A DNA stretch of 9,818 bases, taken from positions 1 through 9,818 of the forward strand of contig DKOD01000081.1 in assembly GCA_002469865.1 (NCBI GenBank). Direction: 5' to 3'. Numbering within the stretch: the stretch's first letter is position 1; each line of letters starts with the position of its first letter. Below the pieces are notes generated by a model that saw only the letters and a list, made by a program, of their open reading frames with translations, did not search any database and was not told the origin of the DNA. This document shows positions 6,350 through 9,818 of this stretch, one piece after another. Both the position numbers and the translations under genes were made by a program. Origin of the DNA: Alphaproteobacteria bacterium UBA7371 (GTDB lineage Bacteria; Pseudomonadota; Alphaproteobacteria; UBA8317).

Positions 6350-7425
6350 TGAACCAAGAACGTTTGGAATTGCTCATGGCCGCGGGCATGATCATCAGCA
6401 GAGAGCATTTGCAAGGTCTGAACTATAAAAACAGGAAACTAGAAGGCTGTCACCTGAGCGACTGCCAACTAGACCGTTGTGTCTTTGATTATGTGCAATT
6501 CAAAAAATGTCTTTTAAGCAGCATCGATTTCTCAACCGCCTCCACACATTTGCCCAACTTTGAATCCTGCATGTTGAGTGGATGTAAGTTAAGTGATGTA
6601 GACGCCAATGGTCAGACTTGGTTCATGAGTCAGTTTTCCGATTGTGATTTATCACATGCGGATCTTTCAAAAATTAATATCGAACTTTGTATTTTTAGCA
6701 ATTGCAACCTTACTGGCATCAAGTTTGATCAAGCAAACATCCACCGCTGTATTTTTGATAATTGCCTTCTCGATGGCGCCCAGTTTGATGGGTCAACTTG
6801 GCACCGCATGTCGATCATGAAAGCGGATTTTCATAAATTTCGTTTTGACGGGGTAAAACTGCGCATTGTCGGCTTCAATGATTGTGACTTCACCAACTTG
6901 GATCTGTCAGGCCGCTCCTTCAGCCAATGCAACTTTACAGGCGCCAATCTTGCTGGTGTCAACGCCCAAGGGTCCGATTTCTCCTCATGCATGATGTCCA
7001 AGGCCAACCTGACCAACATCATGCTCAACGGCGCCAACATATCCGATGCGCTTTTTAATGAAGCGGATCTCACCTCGGCCCAAATGCAACAAACAAAGGC
7101 CGATCGCGCCATTTTCAATAAGGCCGTGATGACGGCCGCCGACCTGACTGGATCAAGCATGGAAATCTCCCAATTTGTGGAAACCGACCTCCGCTTTGCC
7201 AAATTGTCTTATTGCAATTTCACCAGGGCTGATTTTAGCAAAGCCAACCTAGAAAATGCGCAGATGGTTGGCGCAACGCTTTCCTTTACCAACTTCCACC
7301 TTATTGAAGATAAAAACCTTCAAATAGATGGAACAAACCGCCTGTCGGGTGCGATGGAAACAGATATGGAACGCTATCAGGGCGAAGAATTCAAAACAGA
7401 GGAGCAGCCCAATGGTCTATCATGA
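6349..7425 (+). CDS. Cysteine-rich pentapeptide-repeat protein of the T6SS accessory module
   Basis: 358 residues, nearly all pentapeptide repeats (about 22-320) of the A(D/N)Lxx type, for example 'FSDCDLSHADLSKINI' and 'FTGANLAGVNAQGSDF', predicting a long right-handed quadrilateral beta-helix without signal peptide. I count 15 cysteines, 14 of them before about residue 215, mostly in the position normally held by Ala (for example 'FSNCNL', 'FDNCLL', 'FSQCNF'), so they would stack along faces of the helix. A short acidic, non-repeat tail follows. Such proteins often accompany DUF2169 and DUF3540 genes in T6SS loci; a structural or adaptor role is inferred, and their exact function is not established to my knowledge. 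A strong ribosome site, GGAGG at 6337-6341, lies inside the preceding gene, seven bases before ATG 6349. The 3' end overlaps the next gene by 14 bases. Relation to quinolone-resistance pentapeptide proteins is only of fold type. Confidence 0.9.
   Translation: MNQERLELLMAAGMIISREHLQGLNYKNRKLEGCHLSDCQLDRCVFDYVQFKKCLLSSIDFSTASTHLPNFESCMLSGCKLSDVDANGQTWFMSQFSDCDLSHADLSKINIELCIFSNCNLTGIKFDQANIHRCIFDNCLLDGAQFDGSTWHRMSIMKADFHKFRFDGVKLRIVGFNDCDFTNLDLSGRSFSQCNFTGANLAGVNAQGSDFSSCMMSKANLTNIMLNGANISDALFNEADLTSAQMQQTKADRAIFNKAVMTAADLTGSSMEISQFVETDLRFAKLSYCNFTRADFSKANLENAQMVGATLSFTNFHLIEDKNLQIDGTNRLSGAMETDMERYQGEEFKTEEQPNGLS
7399..7404 (+). promoter_or_regulatory. Ribosome binding site deciding the start of the DUF3540 gene
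   Basis: GAGGAG lies seven bases before ATG 7412. The reading frame is open further upstream to an ATG at 7328, but that start has no comparable site and would add 28 residues that read as out-of-frame pentapeptide sequence. ATG 7412 is therefore preferred. Confidence 0.7.
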
Positions 7426-7993
7426 CAAAATAAATCCGAGCCGAGCCATGTTGGTGGGGCAATTCACAGCACATGTTGCCCACTCATCAGACAAGAAATT
7501 GACGCTCCGGGTAAATGACCAACTCATGCCAGCAACACGAGCGGCAAGCTGTCTGCTCGAGGCCAGGTCGAAGGACCAGGTTCTCTGCTGGGGCGATGGC
7601 GAAAACATTTACGTCACCGATGTGCTTGAACTTGATGCCGGGGAACGACGTTTGCGCCTCCACGAAGCCATCACGGAACTCACCGGCACGCATTTGGCCA
7701 TCAAGATGGATGAGGAATTTTCCATCCACACAAAAATATTCCGGACGGTAAGCAAACATTGGCAGCAATGGTCGGGGCATATCGATGTCACGGCCAAAAG
7801 AATGATCCAGATGATTACTCATTGCACGGCACACTTCCATGAACGTCACCAAAAAGTTGATCAACTTGATGCCAGGAAGGTGGGAACGTCCATGCTTCAG
7901 GCCGATGATGCCATCATCCAACAGGCCGACGCCCAAATTATTGTTGGAAAGGAAGATATCCGCATGGACGCAAAACGGATCTCCATGGGATGA
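7412..7993 (+). CDS. DUF3540 protein of the T6SS accessory module
   Basis: 193 residues from ATG 7412. DUF3540 proteins are small, uncharacterised proteins regularly found with DUF2169, pentapeptide and DUF4150 genes next to T6SS vgrG genes. Family features visible: 'ATRAASCLLEARSKDQVLCW' (41-60), equivalent to the A.SCLxxPxxGDxVL core; 'IYVTDVLELD' (66-75), equivalent to yvLaVLer; 'WSGHIDVTAKRM' and 'HERHQKVDQLDAR' further on; and the terminal 'IRMDAKRISMG' (183-193), equivalent to the VKIDGEqIHLG end. The C-terminal half reads as short amphipathic strands, suggesting a beta-structure that could pack against a spike shaft; that is inference. The gene overlaps the pentapeptide gene by 14 bases and its TGA overlaps the next ATG (ATGA), which points to coupled translation. 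Length is normal for the family. Confidence 0.85.
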   Translation: MVYHDKINPSRAMLVGQFTAHVAHSSDKKLTLRVNDQLMPATRAASCLLEARSKDQVLCWGDGENIYVTDVLELDAGERRLRLHEAITELTGTHLAIKMDEEFSIHTKIFRTVSKHWQQWSGHIDVTAKRMIQMITHCTAHFHERHQKVDQLDARKVGTSMLQADDAIIQQADAQIIVGKEDIRMDAKRISMG

Positions 7994-9756
7994 GTGACGT
8001 CATTGAGACAGAAATCGAGGCCGCAGAGCAACTTCTCAAGGATGATCGGCTTGCCGAAGCCCAGGGTATTTTTGAAGAAACACTTGCCGCCCAACCAGAA
8101 AATATCAGGGCGATTATTGGACTTGGTGTCATCGCACTAAAACGTAATGAACTGGACCAAGCCATTGACCTTTTTGGCGTGGCCACCTCTGCGGACCCCA
8201 AAAATGCCCCAGCCTTTGCCAATTTAAGCCTCGCGTATCAGGCAAAAGAAGACTTTGAAGCCGCGGAAGATTGCATTCGCCATGCACTTAGCCTGAGCCC
8301 CAACGAGGCAAGTTTTCTGGTTGCGTTGGGCTTTCTCACCCTAAAAGACGGCCAACAAGATGAGTCTGAGAAATGTTTTGCTCAGGCCATGAGACTCGAT
8401 GCAACAAATATCGACGCCCGTTTTGGCATGGGCTGCCTCCTGATGGAGAAACATGCTTCAGAAGAAGCTGAAGAGCTTTTTAAATCTTGCCTAAAGGACA
8501 AGCCCGACGCCATGGCGCCGCGAAATGCCTTGGCAGCCTTGCATGTTGCCCAATCAAAATTTGCCGAGGCCGAGCAAGGATTTAGGCAAGTGCTGAAGCA
8601 AAACCCCACGGACGAGCATGCCGTTATGAACCTTGCCCATGTGCTTATTAACCTACAGAAAGCAGATCAAGCCGAACCATTGTTGAAACGTATTTTGCGT
8701 CTACAACCCAAAAACCCCAACATGTTGCACATGATGGGGCAAGCACTCCTTGCCCAAGGCAAGGCGTCTGAGGCCATCACCTACTTGTCTGAGGCACTGA
8801 AGCTCGCACCAGATGCCCAGATCGTGGCCGCAAATCTCATCACGGCATTACGCCATATCGGTGATCTGGCAAAGGCGGAACGGCTGGCAGCCCATATGTG
8901 TGAAGCCCGACCCGATGAAACGGGTTTTAGAATGCTTGCCATGGATTGCTACTTTGCCAGTGGTGCTTGGCACAAAGCCTGGTCGCTCCAAATGCACACA
9001 GAAAATTTGGCAGATGGTGTTTGGGTCTTGAACCATTTGGACCGGGACATGGTGTTTTTGCTCAGGCTCGCCAATTCCCAACATGAAGCCTGGAAGCCAA
9101 AAAAGGTCATGGTTCCCGAAGGGGAATATGACATCATGCGCAAGCTTCTGCCCCCTGACGTGGACGTGGTGGGAACAACAGAACCACCGGCTGGATCAGG
9201 CAAATCCCAAGCCTCCTCCATGCTTGGTCAATTGGCACCAAATATTGACGATCTGATGACCTATCCCGTTCAACCCCCATCCCTGGCCGAGCAAATTGAA
9301 TTTCCATCCATTCTCAAGGGACGGGATGGTCCCATTTATGCGGTGGTGCCAGGTCCGGATAACTCGCCCCATTGGGTGGCTGCCGGGCAACCTGGGCCCG
9401 AGGAGCTCATCACGACGCTTGGGAAATCCCAGGCCTCATTTTTGTTTTTGGCACCATGGGCCCAGGCACAATTACCGACAAACATCATCTCAGACACCAG
9501 TATGCTTACTTCATTGGAGAGCATCGTCTCTCTTTTCGCCCATGTGGATGGTATTTTGGCTTGTGACCATGCCATCGGTCATTTGGGCGGGCTACTGGGC
9601 ACCAAAACAGCCCTTATGCTTCCTTCTTTTTGTGACGGCCGCTGGGGTGTGCAAGCCACAACACCAATTTATCCGAGCGCCAGGTTGTTCCACAAATCCA
9701 ACCAAGGGCAATGGACCGATGTCATCAGCCATGCGGAGAAATGGTTGAACTCATAG
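7990..9756 (+). CDS. TPR-repeat protein with glycosyltransferase-like C-terminal domain
   Basis: 588 residues. The N-terminal part (about 3-310) consists of eight to nine tetratricopeptide repeats with a strict 34-residue period: the inter-repeat proline falls at 36, 70, 104, 172, 206, 240, 274 and 308, with only position 138 lacking it. TPR solenoids bind other proteins. A transition region (about 315-440) follows, then a domain whose end ('HLGGLLGTKTALMLP', 'DGRWGVQATTPIYPSARLF', 'GQWTDVI') matches the C-terminus of TPR-linked glycosyltransferase-like proteins (GT9/GT41-like, 'DTxxAHLAGALGkPvwvLLp...RW...WYPsmrLfrq...gdW'). The usual 'VDTSVAHL' reads 'CDHAIGHL' here (525-532), so activity is uncertain. 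No signal peptide. It overlaps the DUF3540 gene by four bases (ATGA), has only a weak ribosome site, and is the last gene of the operon, suggesting a chaperone, scaffold or modification role for module proteins. Confidence 0.83.
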   Translation: MSDVIETEIEAAEQLLKDDRLAEAQGIFEETLAAQPENIRAIIGLGVIALKRNELDQAIDLFGVATSADPKNAPAFANLSLAYQAKEDFEAAEDCIRHALSLSPNEASFLVALGFLTLKDGQQDESEKCFAQAMRLDATNIDARFGMGCLLMEKHASEEAEELFKSCLKDKPDAMAPRNALAALHVAQSKFAEAEQGFRQVLKQNPTDEHAVMNLAHVLINLQKADQAEPLLKRILRLQPKNPNMLHMMGQALLAQGKASEAITYLSEALKLAPDAQIVAANLITALRHIGDLAKAERLAAHMCEARPDETGFRMLAMDCYFASGAWHKAWSLQMHTENLADGVWVLNHLDRDMVFLLRLANSQHEAWKPKKVMVPEGEYDIMRKLLPPDVDVVGTTEPPAGSGKSQASSMLGQLAPNIDDLMTYPVQPPSLAEQIEFPSILKGRDGPIYAVVPGPDNSPHWVAAGQPGPEELITTLGKSQASFLFLAPWAQAQLPTNIISDTSMLTSLESIVSLFAHVDGILACDHAIGHLGGLLGTKTALMLPSFCDGRWGVQATTPIYPSARLFHKSNQGQWTDVISHAEKWLNS

Positions 9757-9785
9757 CCATAAGAAAATTTCCCGCACCGATGATC

Positions 9786-9797
9786 GCGTCGCGACGC
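9786..9797. repeat. Perfect 12-bp GC-rich palindrome after the operon
   Basis: GCGTCGCGACGC is its own reverse complement and starts 29 bases after the stop codon of the last gene. There is no loop and no downstream T-run before the window ends, so a classical intrinsic terminator is not supported, though a larger structure might extend past the edge. The rest of 9757-9818 shows no feature I can support. Confidence 0.3.
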
Positions 9798-9818
9798 AGC
9801 CAGCACTTTCAAACCACC

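Noticed and set aside
5405..7300. DNA-level tandem repeat across the pentapeptide coding region
   Set aside because: The periodicity is at the protein level; codons differ from unit to unit and no long identical DNA repeat is visible.
7328..7411. Upstream ATG that would lengthen the DUF3540 protein by 28 residues
   Set aside because: No ribosome site in front of it, the added sequence is a shadow of the pentapeptide gene, and ATG 7412 has GAGGAG at the right distance and fits the family length.
6349..7425. Qnr/MfpA-like quinolone resistance protein
   Set aside because: The repeat fold is the same, but the protein is longer, Cys-rich and embedded in a DUF2169/DUF3540 operon, so a resistance role is not supported.
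7487..7936. 149-residue antisense reading frame
   Set aside because: It lies wholly inside the DUF3540 gene on the opposite strand, has no ribosome site or family likeness, and is best explained as a shadow.
9193..9207. 'GSGKS' in the TPR protein, suggesting a P-loop
   Set aside because: The Walker A spacing GxxxxGK[ST] is not met, no Walker B is evident, and the region lies in a linker between the TPR and glycosyltransferase-like parts.
9296..9748. 150-residue + strand frame inside the last gene
   Set aside because: It is out of frame with a well-supported TPR/glycosyltransferase-like protein and its composition (many Trp, Pro, His, Cys) is typical of a shadow frame.
9751..9818. Possible 3' end of a convergent - strand gene entering from the right edge
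   Set aside because: A short - strand frame ends at TGA (complement of 9751-9753), but only 21 codons are visible and they match nothing I recognise.

Overview
The window is one long, tightly packed + strand operon from a Gram-negative bacterium. It is probably a proteobacterium and possibly an alphaproteobacterium; the taxonomic guess rests only on codon style and gene families and is weak. It starts with the last 36 codons of an unrelated gene (carboxymuconolactone decarboxylase/AhpD-like C-terminus, 1-111). A 79-base spacer follows, carrying a perfect 20-bp AT-rich palindrome (115-134). Eight genes then run from 191 to 9756 with overlaps or gaps of at most 8 bases.

The downstream part is recognisable as the accessory (spike-loading) module found beside type VI secretion system (T6SS) vgrG genes. 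It holds a DUF4150 PAAR-like protein (2997-3332), a 1002-residue DUF2169 adaptor fused to pentapeptide repeats (3341-6349), a second pentapeptide-repeat protein (6349-7425), a DUF3540 protein (7412-7993), and a TPR protein with a glycosyltransferase-like C-terminus (7990-9756). No T6SS core gene (tssA-M, clpV, hcp) and no recognisable vgrG is in the window.

The first three genes (191-1198, 1195-2166, 2167-2994) sit directly before the PAAR-like gene, where a spike gene would be expected. I do not recognise their family. By eye they look like strongly diverged paralogues of one another. They share a YSIxV strand near the N-terminus, a middle section of short beta repeats like the gp5/VgrG beta-prism (VxGxxxxx style), a beta-rich C-terminal half with a YLGAG or YHAG motif, and a charged, probably helical tail. 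They are visibly more AT-rich than the genes after them.

The main idea worth testing is that these three coupled paralogues are a divergent, possibly hetero-oligomeric spike or spike-extension, capped by the PAAR-like protein and assembled with the DUF2169, pentapeptide and DUF3540 proteins. The alternative is that they are a family of injected cargo proteins. The ORF calls, overlaps and family matches are well supported; the spike hypothesis is inference.
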